DNA of 64,000 nucleotides from an uncultured bacterium (GTDB lineage Bacteria > Cyanobacteriota > Vampirovibrionia > Gastranaerophilales > Gastranaerophilaceae): the NCBI GenBank assembly GCA_950022695.1, contig CATLLN010000001.1, forward strand, positions 541,901-605,900. Direction: 5' to 3'. Positions 1 to 8,127 of this stretch are shown piece after piece (position 1 is the first letter of the stretch; each line of letters begins with the position of its first letter). The position numbers and the translations under genes are program-made. The notes beneath the pieces were generated by a model. That model saw only the letters and a program-made list of their open reading frames with translations, was not told the DNA's origin and did no database searches.

Positions 1-1989
1 ATCAGCGGACATAGCTGAAACAGGAATATCATCACCTTTTTGTCTCATTGAAGGTTCAATGATTTTTTTTGCAAATTCTGAAGCATCGTCTGAGATTAAT
101 TTAACATCATCAACACATCCAACGCCGTCTAATGATTCCGGAACAGGAACTTCTTCTGTTGCGTTAACAGCTGCATCAATTAATGCTAAGTTCATATTCA
201 CAACATCATCGCCTTTTTTCTTGAATGTTTTAGTTGTCATGGCTCTCATACCTTCAAGAGCTTGTTCAAACGGAATGATTCCTGAAACTTTGAAGTATGC
301 AACCATCATAACTGTATTCGCGCCTTTTCCTCTAAGACCCGGTTGTTCTTTGATAAGTTTTTCAGCATCTACGTTGTAGAATTTGATTTTCTTTTCAATA
401 ATAGTTTTTTGAAGGTCTCTTGTTAAATGAGCGAAAGCTTCATCTTTAGAGTATGGAGAATTCAATAAGAATGTTCCGCCTTCTTTAATACCTTTTAACA
501 GGTCGTATCTGCCAACGTAAGCATGGGCTGAACAAGATACAAAATCTGGTGCAGTAATTAAATATGTTGATTTAATTGGTTTGTCACCGAAACGTAAGTG
601 AGAAACTGTAACACCGAAAGATTTTTTAGAGTCATAAGCAAAGTATGCTTGAGCATCTTTTTCTGTGTATTGTCCGATAATTTTGATTGAGTTTTTGTTA
701 GCACCAACGGTACCATCTGAACCCAAGCCCCAGAACATACAATTTGTAGTACCAACCGGTTCAGTAACGATGTGTTCGTCAACTTTTAAAGATTTGTTAG
801 TAACGTCATCTTCAATACCTACTGTGAATCCGTGGAAACCGTTGTTTTCTGAGTGTTTGTAAATTGCAAGAACCATTGATGGTGTAAATTCTTTAGAAGA
901 TAAACCGTAACGGCCACCGATAACTCTGATGTCTTTGTTTTCTAAAGCTGCAACAACATCTAAGTATAACGGTTCTCCGATTGAACCAGGTTCTTTTGTT
1001 CTGTCTAGAACGGCAATACGTTTAACTGATTTAGGTAAAGCTTCGTTGAAGCGTTTAACATCGAACGGTCTGTATAATCTTACTTTAACTAAACCGTATT
1101 TAGTACCGCGTTTTTCGTTTAAGTATTCAATTGTTTCTTCAATAGTTTCGCAACCTGAACCGATAGCAACGATAACGTCTGTAGCATCAGGTGCACCAAC
1201 ATAATCAAACGGATGATATTGTCTGCCTGTTACAGCTGCAACTTTATCCATGTATTCTTGAACGATATCAGGAACTGCATCGTAGTATTTGTTAACTGTT
1301 TCACGACCTTGGAAGTAAACATCAGTGTTTTGAGCTCCGACTTTACATATAGGAGCTTCAGGACGTAGTGCGCGTTTTCTGAATTCTTCAATATATTTAG
1401 GTTCAACTAATTTTGCAATGTCAGCGTAATCAATTTCTTCAATTTTATGAATTTCGTGAGAAGTTCTGAAACCATCAAAGAATTGAAGGAATGGAACTTT
1501 AGCTTTGTATGTTGCTAAGTGTGCAACTAAAGCCATATCCATTTCTTCTTGAACAGAATTAGCAGCAAGCATTGCATACCCTGTATTACGGCAACCCATA
1601 ACGTCTGTATGGTCACCGAAAATTGCTAATGATTGAGCTGCTAATGCACGTGCAGATACGTGGATTACATGAGGAAGCATTTCCCCTGCAACTTTGTGCA
1701 TTACAGGAATCATCAATAACAAACCTTGAGATGCAGTATATGTAGAAGTTAGAGAACCTGCAGCCAAAGAACCGTGAACAGCACCTGCTGCTCCTGCTTC
1801 AGATTGCATTTCTGCTACTTTTACTTCTTTTCCCCAAATGTTTTTCTTACCTTGTGAAGCCCATTCATCAATCCATTCACCCATAGTAGATGAAGGTGTG
1901 ATTGGGTAAATTGCTGACACTTCACTCAAAGCATAAGCTATGTGAGCGGCAGCATAATTGCCATCAACTGTAATTGTTTTTCCAGGCAT
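1..1989 (-). CDS. nifJ: pyruvate:ferredoxin (flavodoxin) oxidoreductase, N-terminal 663 residues, cut by window edge
   Basis: Oxidises pyruvate with CoA to acetyl-CoA and CO2 and reduces ferredoxin, in the cytoplasm of anaerobes. Reading the minus strand from the ATG at 1989 gives MPGKTITVDGNYAAAHIAYA, then SAIYPITPSSTMGEW near residue 30 and EMQSEAGAAGAVHGSLAAG near residue 60. These are typical of domain I of the single-chain PFOR. Domain II (about 260-410) and the gamma-like domain (about 420-630, with GKGANTVMM) follow without a stop. The ferredoxin-like and TPP domains lie beyond base 1. A strong Shine-Dalgarno, GGAGG at 1996-2000, precedes the ATG. Family assignment is secure. The symbol nifJ is the usual one for this type and does not imply nitrogen fixation. 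Confidence 0.95.
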   Translation of the reverse strand, partial: MPGKTITVDGNYAAAHIAYALSEVSAIYPITPSSTMGEWIDEWASQGKKNIWGKEVKVAEMQSEAGAAGAVHGSLAAGSLTSTYTASQGLLLMIPVMHKVAGEMLPHVIHVSARALAAQSLAIFGDHTDVMGCRNTGYAMLAANSVQEEMDMALVAHLATYKAKVPFLQFFDGFRTSHEIHKIEEIDYADIAKLVEPKYIEEFRKRALRPEAPICKVGAQNTDVYFQGRETVNKYYDAVPDIVQEYMDKVAAVTGRQYHPFDYVGAPDATDVIVAIGSGCETIEETIEYLNEKRGTKYGLVKVRLYRPFDVKRFNEALPKSVKRIAVLDRTKEPGSIGEPLYLDVVAALENKDIRVIGGRYGLSSKEFTPSMVLAIYKHSENNGFHGFTVGIEDDVTNKSLKVDEHIVTEPVGTTNCMFWGLGSDGTVGANKNSIKIIGQYTEKDAQAYFAYDSKKSFGVTVSHLRFGDKPIKSTYLITAPDFVSCSAHAYVGRYDLLKGIKEGGTFLLNSPYSKDEAFAHLTRDLQKTIIEKKIKFYNVDAEKLIKEQPGLRGKGANTVMMVAYFKVSGIIPFEQALEGMRAMTTKTFKKKGDDVVNMNLALIDAAVNATEEVPVPESLDGVGCVDDVKLISDDASEFAKKIIEPSMRQKGDDIPVSAMSAD

Positions 1990-2022
1990 ATTAACCCTCC
2001 TTATTTTGTATGCTATAACTTA

Positions 2023-2041
2023 ACTACAACTGTACTACAAC
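2023..2041. promoter_or_regulatory. direct repeat upstream of PFOR, possible operator
   Basis: ACTACAAC occurs twice (2023-2030 and 2034-2041) with an 11-base period, about one helical turn. The repeat lies 34-52 bases upstream of the PFOR start, in the region where its promoter should be. It looks like a tandem binding site for a regulator, but the protein is unknown. Confidence 0.3.
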
Positions 2042-2190
2042 ATGATAATACAAACATATCTTTTAACCAAATTTTAATCTTTTTTAACTTTTTGTTGTAA
2101 ATTAATGTAACAATTTTTTATTTTAATGAATTTCTTAGTAAAATTAAAAAACCTTTAAACGTTTTATACATTTAAGTAGAAGGTCAAATT

Positions 2191-3429
2191 ATGAATGTAA
2201 ATTTTTTAATACCAAAATTTTCAAACAGTGTTCAAAATGCTCAAAATTCGCATTACAGTAACCCTGTAATGCCTTCAAAGCTATCACCTTTGAAGGCAGA
2301 TACTGTATCCTTTACAGGAAGTGGGACAAAAATTGCTGACTTTTTGGAAGGGCAGTTTATTGCAGATAATCCGAGATTACTGCGGATTGCGACAACTTAT
2401 CTTGATGTTTTGGAATCGGTAGCTTTTAAGTTGAAAGAAAAAGGTTTTTCTTTCGATAGAGCATATTGTGAGTTAAGTCCTGTAAAATCACCTGCTGCAA
2501 GAACAAGTAAAATAGTGCGTTCCGGCAGTATGAAAGTTCCGGATACAATTCGTGCGACATTGTATTGTAATGATCCGTATGATTTAGCTAAGTTAAATGA
2601 TGAACTTCTCCCGTTGATGAAACAGCGCGGGTATGTGCTTGCAGATACAAAAATGAGTGTTCAGGATTTGATGAAGCGCGGTTATATTCCAACAGATGAT
2701 GAAATAAAACTTTTAGAAAAATTAAAAGCTCATGATTTTTCAACACCTCAAGAAGAAATGGAATTGGTATTAAAATTAACGAAATATGTCCCTGATTTAG
2801 ATATCAGGCTGGAAGATGTTTCAGATCAAATAACCAAATTATCTCCTGAATTGCGATATAGTATTGGTAAACCTCAAAAATCAGGTTATGAAGATCTTCA
2901 AATGCGTTTTATCCGCGATTTTGATAAAAAGAAAAATCCGATTCAGCATGAATTGATTATTTTATTTGGACCTAATTATAGTGCAGCTAAACATGAAGAA
3001 TCAAGTCGAATTTATAATCATTTGAGAAAACTTGACGAGTTAAATGTGGATACAGCCGGAGTTTCTTCTACTCAATCCAATGCAGGGAAATTTGAACGTT
3101 ATATTGATTTAGTTAAACAAATGTTCAGGGGAAAAGTTTCTCAAAAACTATTCTTGAATGGTAAGAATAAGGATTATGCAGATATCCCTGATGAAGCAGT
3201 TATAAATTTCTCGCCTGAAGATATAAACTTATTTGAAGGTTATTTTAATGGATTACGCTTAAGGTTGTCTAATTTGCATAAGGAGGCTTTAAAGTCTACC
3301 GATGTGTCAAGTGTAAGACGACAACTTTGCAAGGACTATAAGGCTGATAAGGATACAATAGAAAATGTTTATAATGGTTTAAAGGATGCGATTGAGCATT
3401 ATAATTATCAGGCTGATTTGAAGAAGTAA
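2191..3429 (+). CDS. hypothetical protein, RelA/SpoT-like synthetase fold suspected, with N-terminal DTVSFTG tag
   Basis: 412 residues, with an RBS (AAGGTC) 8 bases before the ATG. Residues 37-43 read DTVSFTG, a short motif also found near the N-terminus of the 42473-42907 protein. The body resembles a RelA/SpoT nucleotidyltransferase domain in motif order. It has basic residues around 103-115 (RTSKIVRSGSMK), then DTIRATLYCNDPYDL (118-132) where the family has its 'D-x-x-G-x-R' strand. GKPQKSGYEDLQ (226-237) sits where the family has 'K-x-x-G-Y-x-S-L-H', and HELIILFG then AAKHEESSRIY (253-275) where it has 'E-x-Q-I-R-T...A-E-x-x-H-x-x-Y'. Several catalytic positions differ, so it may be inactive or act on another substrate. 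The fold call is inference only. Confidence 0.6.
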   Translation: MNVNFLIPKFSNSVQNAQNSHYSNPVMPSKLSPLKADTVSFTGSGTKIADFLEGQFIADNPRLLRIATTYLDVLESVAFKLKEKGFSFDRAYCELSPVKSPAARTSKIVRSGSMKVPDTIRATLYCNDPYDLAKLNDELLPLMKQRGYVLADTKMSVQDLMKRGYIPTDDEIKLLEKLKAHDFSTPQEEMELVLKLTKYVPDLDIRLEDVSDQITKLSPELRYSIGKPQKSGYEDLQMRFIRDFDKKKNPIQHELIILFGPNYSAAKHEESSRIYNHLRKLDELNVDTAGVSSTQSNAGKFERYIDLVKQMFRGKVSQKLFLNGKNKDYADIPDEAVINFSPEDINLFEGYFNGLRLRLSNLHKEALKSTDVSSVRRQLCKDYKADKDTIENVYNGLKDAIEHYNYQADLKK

Positions 3430-3432
3430 ATA

Positions 3433-3464
3433 AAAAATCCCTCTCAAAAGAGAGGGATTTTTTA
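3433..3464. terminator. bidirectional intrinsic terminator
   Basis: A 14-base perfect stem (3433-3446 with 3451-3464) has a four-base loop, with A-run and T-run on opposite sides. It serves both the plus-strand gene ending at 3429 and thrS ending at 3466. Confidence 0.9.
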
Positions 3465-3465
3465 T

Positions 3466-5265
3466 TTATTCAGCTTTCTTTGCAAATGATTCATTTGCGC
3501 GGGATTTAATTTCTGAGACAATTTTGTCGATGAACTCATCAACAGTGAAGGTTCCAACTTGTCCAATTCCGCGTGCACGAACCGCAACAGAATTTGCTTC
3601 AATTTCTTTATCACCGATCACGCAAACGTAAGGGATTTTCTTATCTTGAAGAGATTCTCTGATTTTGTAGTTCATAGATTCAGAGCGGTCGTCAAGATTT
3701 GCTCTAATACCAGCTTCGCGCATTTTTTTGTAAACTTGTTCAGCAAAATCAACGTGTTTTTCGTTTGAAATTGGAACGATATTTACTTGAGTCGGAGCAA
3801 GCCATGTTGGGAATGCACCTGCGTAATGCTCGATTAAGATACCGTGGAAACGTTCCATTGAACCAAAAATTACACGGTGAAGCATTAGAGGAGTTTTTAA
3901 TTGCCCGTCTTTGTCCTGATATTTGATATCAAATCTTGCAGGAAGGTTAAAGTCTAACTGAATAGTAGCACATTGCCAAGTTCTGCCGATTGCGTCTTTA
4001 ATTTTGAAGTCAATTTTCGGACCGTAAAATGCTCCGTCACCTTCATTGATTTCGTAAACCATTCCGCGGCGTTCCATTGCTTCTTTTAATCCTGCTTCTG
4101 CTTTATCCCAGTTTTCGATTTCGCCTACAAAGCTTTCAGGACGGGTTGATAATTCAACTTCAAATTTCATATTGAAAATAGCCATTGTATCTGCTACAAA
4201 GTCTATAATTGCGTTGATTTCATCAACAAGCTGCTCAGGTGTACAGAAGATGTGAGCATCGTCTTGTGTGAAGCCTTGAACACGGGTTAAACCTGATAAT
4301 GCACCGGATTTTTCTTTACGATAAACTGTACCTAATTCTGCCATACGTAATGGTAGTGAACGATACGAATATCTGTTTGCTTGGTATATCAAAATATGGA
4401 ACGGGCAATTCATTGGTTTTACAACAAATTGTTCATCTGAATCTTCGTCTTTTTGAACAAAGAACATATTTTCTTTGTAGTGATCCATATGACCTGATAT
4501 TTCCCATAATTTAGATTTAGCGATTTGCGGGGTTTGAACGATAACGTAACCGCGTTTTCTGTGTTCTTCTCTCCAATAGTTTTCAATTTGTTCTCGAACC
4601 ACAGCAAGGTTTGGATGCCATAATACCAAGCCGCCGCCTAACTCTTCACGTGTTGAGAACAGGTCAAGTTTTGTTCCTAGTTTCCTGTGGTCACGTTTTT
4701 CGGCTTCTTCAATAAATGTTAAATATGCCTGTAAATCTTCTTTGTTCCAGTAAGCTGTAGCATAAATACGTTGTAACATTTTATTATTTTCGTTACCGCG
4801 CCAGTATGCGCCTGCAACTTTTAATAATTTAATAGCGTTTGCTTTAATATATGATGTATTTGGAAGGTGAGGACCTGCGCAAAGGTCATTAAATAAAGCA
4901 TTTCCGTCTTTGTCTTTTGTAATATATAAAGTCGGATTGTCGTTTTTGTGTTCTTCTAAAAGTTCAGCTTTGTAGATTTCACCTTCATCTTTGAAAGCTT
5001 TAATTTGTGCTTCAACATCAGGGATTACGTATTTTTCAAATGTAAGATTTTGTTTAATAATTTCTTTCATTTTTTCTTCGATTTTTTGCAAATCTTCTTC
5101 TGTAAAAGCATGTCCGTCAGTTAAATCGAAATCGTAATAAAAACCATCAGCTGTTGCCGGTCCTATTGCTAACTTTGCAGATGGGAACAGGCTTTGTACG
5201 GCTTGTGCCATGATGTGAGATGTTGAGTGTCGTAAGATACTCAAAGTTTCGTTGTTTTTTTCCAT
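3466..5265 (-). CDS. thrS: threonyl-tRNA synthetase lacking the TGS domain
   Basis: Charges tRNA-Thr with threonine in the cytoplasm. The 599-residue product starts almost directly at the N2 editing domain, with HSTSHIMAQAV at 13-23 and FNDLCAGPHLPNT near 125-137. It then has the class II catalytic core (MNCPFHILIY, YRKEKSGALSGLTRVQGFTQDD) and the C-terminal anticodon-binding domain (VNIVPISNEK). E. coli ThrRS is 642 residues with a TGS domain of about 60 residues at the front. That domain is absent here, and there is no in-frame room for it because a stop-rich leader precedes the ATG. The His and Cys residues of editing and zinc sites look intact. Convergent with the upstream gene, sharing its terminator. 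Confidence 0.97.
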   Translation of the reverse strand: MEKNNETLSILRHSTSHIMAQAVQSLFPSAKLAIGPATADGFYYDFDLTDGHAFTEEDLQKIEEKMKEIIKQNLTFEKYVIPDVEAQIKAFKDEGEIYKAELLEEHKNDNPTLYITKDKDGNALFNDLCAGPHLPNTSYIKANAIKLLKVAGAYWRGNENNKMLQRIYATAYWNKEDLQAYLTFIEEAEKRDHRKLGTKLDLFSTREELGGGLVLWHPNLAVVREQIENYWREEHRKRGYVIVQTPQIAKSKLWEISGHMDHYKENMFFVQKDEDSDEQFVVKPMNCPFHILIYQANRYSYRSLPLRMAELGTVYRKEKSGALSGLTRVQGFTQDDAHIFCTPEQLVDEINAIIDFVADTMAIFNMKFEVELSTRPESFVGEIENWDKAEAGLKEAMERRGMVYEINEGDGAFYGPKIDFKIKDAIGRTWQCATIQLDFNLPARFDIKYQDKDGQLKTPLMLHRVIFGSMERFHGILIEHYAGAFPTWLAPTQVNIVPISNEKHVDFAEQVYKKMREAGIRANLDDRSESMNYKIRESLQDKKIPYVCVIGDKEIEANSVAVRARGIGQVGTFTVDEFIDKIVSEIKSRANESFAKKAE

Positions 5266-5400
5266 TATTCTTCTTTCTATCCTTTTGGGTTATTGTAAAT
5301 CTTTTCGGTTAAACCGTTTCAGTCAAAAACATTTGAAAGAATTATTTACCCCAGGGCGGATCCCCTTAACTATTAACTATTTAATTATAACATAAATAGA
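5266..5400 (-). promoter_or_regulatory. thrS promoter and 5' leader
   Basis: On the minus strand a TATAAT box lies at 5389-5384, giving a leader of roughly 110 bases before the thrS ATG. The leader contains GGGG-atccg-CCC at about 5365-5354 and a small CGGTT/AACCG inverted repeat near 5312. No T-box specifier or antiterminator sequence is seen. No good -35 is visible. Confidence 0.4.
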
Positions 5401-5407
5401 AAAGACA

Positions 5408-6070
5408 TTATTTTATTTTGCGTAAATAATTCATATTATTGTTATGTAAGACGTAATAAGCACATCCCCAGCTTATATTCATTGAACATTCTCTGACATA
5501 TGGAGAATTAGGACCACCTTCAGGATATAGTGATTTGTTATAATAAGAAAATAAGAATAAATCTTTACCTATTGTATTAGGAAGAGATTTTCCATTGGTG
5601 TCTACATAAAACCATAAAATTGCACCATAAGTTTTTGGGTCAGGAGCGACAAACCATATTGATGTTCCGTTTAATAAGCTCATTTTGTAATAATATGGTG
5701 AAGTTCTGTAGCCTTTTGATACAGAATCTATGCCTCCTGCAAAAGTACGATACCCGTTAGCCGGTACACAATGACCTTTTACATCATTTGTGCCGCAATC
5801 TATAGCTATTTTTAAGAAATGTTTTAAATTATCTGCCGCTTTTTTTATGGAGTTTACGTCTTTAGTTTTTATGCCCCAATTTTCAATATCTCCATATTCT
5901 TCTTCAGTCATTCTTATTGCTTGGGTTAATATAGATTGGGTTTGTCGAAGCTTTACTACGGTTTGTCTTTCATAGTTTTTTTGAAGCAAGGTAGGTATTG
6001 TCATTGCTGCAACAATTCCTATTATACCTAATGTTATTAACACTTCCGCTAAAGTAAAGCCCTTTTTCAT
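5408..6070 (-). CDS. type IV prepilin-like protein
   Basis: 220 residues. The N-terminus MKKGFTLAEVLITLGIIG is a class III (type IV pilin/pseudopilin) leader. The prepilin peptidase would cut between G4 and F5, leaving Glu at position +5 and the hydrophobic helix that packs the filament core. An extracellular domain follows, with a cysteine pair and a motif near 160 (VDTNGKSLPNTIGKDLF) that recurs in the two other prepilins of this window. The RBS is GGAGAAG just before the ATG. It lies 59 bases from a divergent small HTH gene, the same arrangement as at 33754-34826. The role is probably pilus, secretion or uptake. No pilus assembly gene lies nearby. Confidence 0.85.
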   Translation of the reverse strand: MKKGFTLAEVLITLGIIGIVAAMTIPTLLQKNYERQTVVKLRQTQSILTQAIRMTEEEYGDIENWGIKTKDVNSIKKAADNLKHFLKIAIDCGTNDVKGHCVPANGYRTFAGGIDSVSKGYRTSPYYYKMSLLNGTSIWFVAPDPKTYGAILWFYVDTNGKSLPNTIGKDLFLFSYYNKSLYPEGGPNSPYVRECSMNISWGCAYYVLHNNNMNYLRKIK

Positions 6071-6129
6071 ATCTTCTCCGTTCTGATATTAGCACAACTT
6101 GTTCTTAATTTAGCACTAATATTTAATTT

Positions 6130-6402
6130 ATGCAAGAGGTTTATTTTAATAATAAGAAGTTAATGCAGCGAGCTTTATCTTCAATAATAAAGAAGTACCG
6201 TATTGAAAGAAATAAATCAATCAGTTTGATATCGGATGAAATCGGTATGACAAAATCTATGTGGGCTGATTTGGAAAAGTCTATTAAAGATCCTCAGCTA
6301 TCAACACTGTGGAGAATCTCTGAGGCTTTAGATATTCCGTTGTCTGTTATTGTTATTGAATTGGAAAACGCTCTTGGTGAAAATTTTACATTAGTAAATT
6401 AG
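6130..6402 (+). CDS. small XRE-family HTH regulator, divergent from prepilin
   Basis: 90 residues. After a short N-terminal lead it is a single Cro/C1-type helix-turn-helix (about residues 15-80: RIERNKSISLISDEIGMTKS, then DPQLSTLWRISEALDIPLS). There is no effector or dimerisation domain. No Shine-Dalgarno is seen. A TAATAT box at 6117-6122 lies seven bases before the ATG, so the mRNA may be leaderless. Its 3' end overlaps the convergent flavoprotein gene by four bases. The likely target is the shared 59-base spacer with the prepilin (inference). Confidence 0.8.
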   Translation: MQEVYFNNKKLMQRALSSIIKKYRIERNKSISLISDEIGMTKSMWADLEKSIKDPQLSTLWRISEALDIPLSVIVIELENALGENFTLVN

Positions 6403-7574
6403 TTTTCATTGATAGATTGAGCGACAATGAAACCTGTTGACCAACAGTTTTGGAGGTTAAATCCTCCGCAAAGACCGTCTATATCTAAAACTTCACCACA
6501 AAAGTATAACCCGGGGTATTGTTTGCTTTCTAATGTTTTAGCATTTACCTCTTTTAAGTCAACACCACCGCAGGTGACTACTTCGCCATTTTTCATTTTC
6601 CCGTTTATGTGAAGTTTGAAGTTTTCTAATGTGTTCAGAAGCTTTTGGTGAGATGTCCTGCCAAGCCAGGAACCTGCAATGTCAGGTTCTTTTCCCAGTG
6701 TTGTTAAAATATATTTTGTTAAAGATTTTGGAACATATGGTTTTAGTTGGTTGCATACTTCCATTCGGCTTTTTTCAAGAAAATACTGCGGCGAATCGGT
6801 AAAATCCGCAAATTTGAAGGTGATTTCATATGGGAATTCTTTCCTTGCATATATAGATGAAATCGTATAGATTACCGGGCCGCTTACACCGTGGTGAGTA
6901 AAAAGGATATCTCCTTTGTATGTTTTTTTATCAATTTTAACTTCTGCATTTGCAACCTTTACACCTGAAAGTTGTGATAAATCTTCTTCTGTTGTCAGCC
7001 CAACAAGTGCTTGAGTCGGTGACTGAATTTTAATATTAAGTTTTTTTAGAAGTTCATAACCGGCATGTCCGCCTACTGCTATAATTACGTAATCAAATAA
7101 GTATGAATTGTTATTTGTTTGAATTTTCCAACCGTTAGCTAAAGGTAATATCTCATTTACTCCTTCTCTGGCAAAAGAACACTTTGAAATACTTTTTAAA
7201 AACTTTTCTCTTACGTCTGCAGCTGAATTGGAAACCGGAAAAATTCTGTTGTCCTCTTGTGTGTAAGTTTTTACTCCTATGTTTTTAAAAAAGTCTATGG
7301 TGTCTTGTGTTCCGAATCTTGAAAATACGGAATATAAAAATTTCTCTCCGCGCGGATAGTTTTTGGCAAGTTCTCTAAAATCATACTCTGCGTGTGCTAA
7401 ATTACACCTGCCGCCGCCGGTTGGAAGTATTGTTCGTAAAAATTTACCTTTATCAAAAAGAGTTACATCAAAATTGTTTTGCAAATAATAAGCGCAAATA
7501 CATCCTGCAGGACCTCCGCCGATTATTGCAATTCTTTTACTACATTTACCCCTAGAAGTCGACTCGTGTGCCAT
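6399..7574 (-). CDS. HI0933/YhiN-family FAD-dependent oxidoreductase
   Basis: 391 residues. The Rossmann dinucleotide motif GGGPAGCICAYYL is at about 18-31, followed by LPTGGGRCNLAH near 51-62, which is the signature of the HI0933 (BaiN/YhiN) flavoprotein family. THHGVSGP is near 237 and the FAD-closing motif CGGVDLKEV...YFCGEVLDIDG is at the C-terminus. Physiological substrates of this family are mostly unknown, so only an NAD(P)/FAD-dependent oxidoreductase is claimed. The start overlaps the end of folK by 23 bases, suggesting translational coupling in a folK-flavoprotein operon. Translation may instead begin a few codons later, just before KRIAIIGGG. Confidence 0.88.
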   Translation of the reverse strand: MAHESTSRGKCSKRIAIIGGGPAGCICAYYLQNNFDVTLFDKGKFLRTILPTGGGRCNLAHAEYDFRELAKNYPRGEKFLYSVFSRFGTQDTIDFFKNIGVKTYTQEDNRIFPVSNSAADVREKFLKSISKCSFAREGVNEILPLANGWKIQTNNNSYLFDYVIIAVGGHAGYELLKKLNIKIQSPTQALVGLTTEEDLSQLSGVKVANAEVKIDKKTYKGDILFTHHGVSGPVIYTISSIYARKEFPYEITFKFADFTDSPQYFLEKSRMEVCNQLKPYVPKSLTKYILTTLGKEPDIAGSWLGRTSHQKLLNTLENFKLHINGKMKNGEVVTCGGVDLKEVNAKTLESKQYPGLYFCGEVLDIDGLCGGFNLQNCWSTGFIVAQSINEN

Positions 7575-8058
7575 ATAAAAATACCATTTCAGGGTTTTCT
7601 AAATCAGAGTGCATTTCAACTATGTTTTTATGCAATACGGGGTGAATATATTCAGAATTTAATTCCATCATCGGTACAAGTGTAAATGCTCTTAAATGCA
7701 CGTATTTATGAGGAATTGTAAGATTTTCTTCATTGATTACATCCTTATTGTAAAATAAAATGTCAATATCAATGGTTCTGTCTTTGTAATCCTGACCATC
7801 TTTTTTTATTCTTCCAAGTTGTTTTTCAATTCTTTGACAAATTTCAAGCAAATCTTTTGGAGAGTATTTTGTTTTAATTTCAACAATTGCATTGACAAAC
7901 CAGGTTTGTGTATTCATATTCCAAGGCTCTGTTTCGTAAAATGCTGATGTTCGAACAATAGTAATCCCATCATCTGCACCCAGCAGACTTGCAGCTTGTT
8001 GTACATAACCTATACGGTCACCCTTATTTGATCCTAGACTTAAATAAACTATTGCCAT
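7552..8058 (-). CDS. folK: 2-amino-4-hydroxy-6-hydroxymethyldihydropteridine pyrophosphokinase
   Basis: Transfers pyrophosphate from ATP to the pterin alcohol in folate synthesis. 168 residues, normal for HPPK. YLSLGSNKGDR at 5-15 binds the substrate, ETEPWN lies near 43-48, and the metal/ATP motif DRTIDIDILFYN with both aspartates is at about 92-103, followed by IPHKYVHLRAFTLVPM. No folP or folB is adjacent in this window. It is the first gene of a two-gene unit with the flavoprotein gene. Confidence 0.95.
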   Translation of the reverse strand: MAIVYLSLGSNKGDRIGYVQQAASLLGADDGITIVRTSAFYETEPWNMNTQTWFVNAIVEIKTKYSPKDLLEICQRIEKQLGRIKKDGQDYKDRTIDIDILFYNKDVINEENLTIPHKYVHLRAFTLVPMMELNSEYIHPVLHKNIVEMHSDLENPEMVFLYGTRVDF

Positions 8059-8127
8059 ATTCTGATTTTATAAATTTTTGTATCTAATGTCAACATGTTC
8101 AAACATTTGTTGTATAATTTTCTTATT

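Noticed and set aside
559..1204. Small frames in 59-1204
   Set aside because: They are shadows of the PFOR coding frame on the minus strand.
5266..5400. T-box riboswitch before thrS
   Set aside because: No specifier loop or the conserved antiterminator sequence is present.
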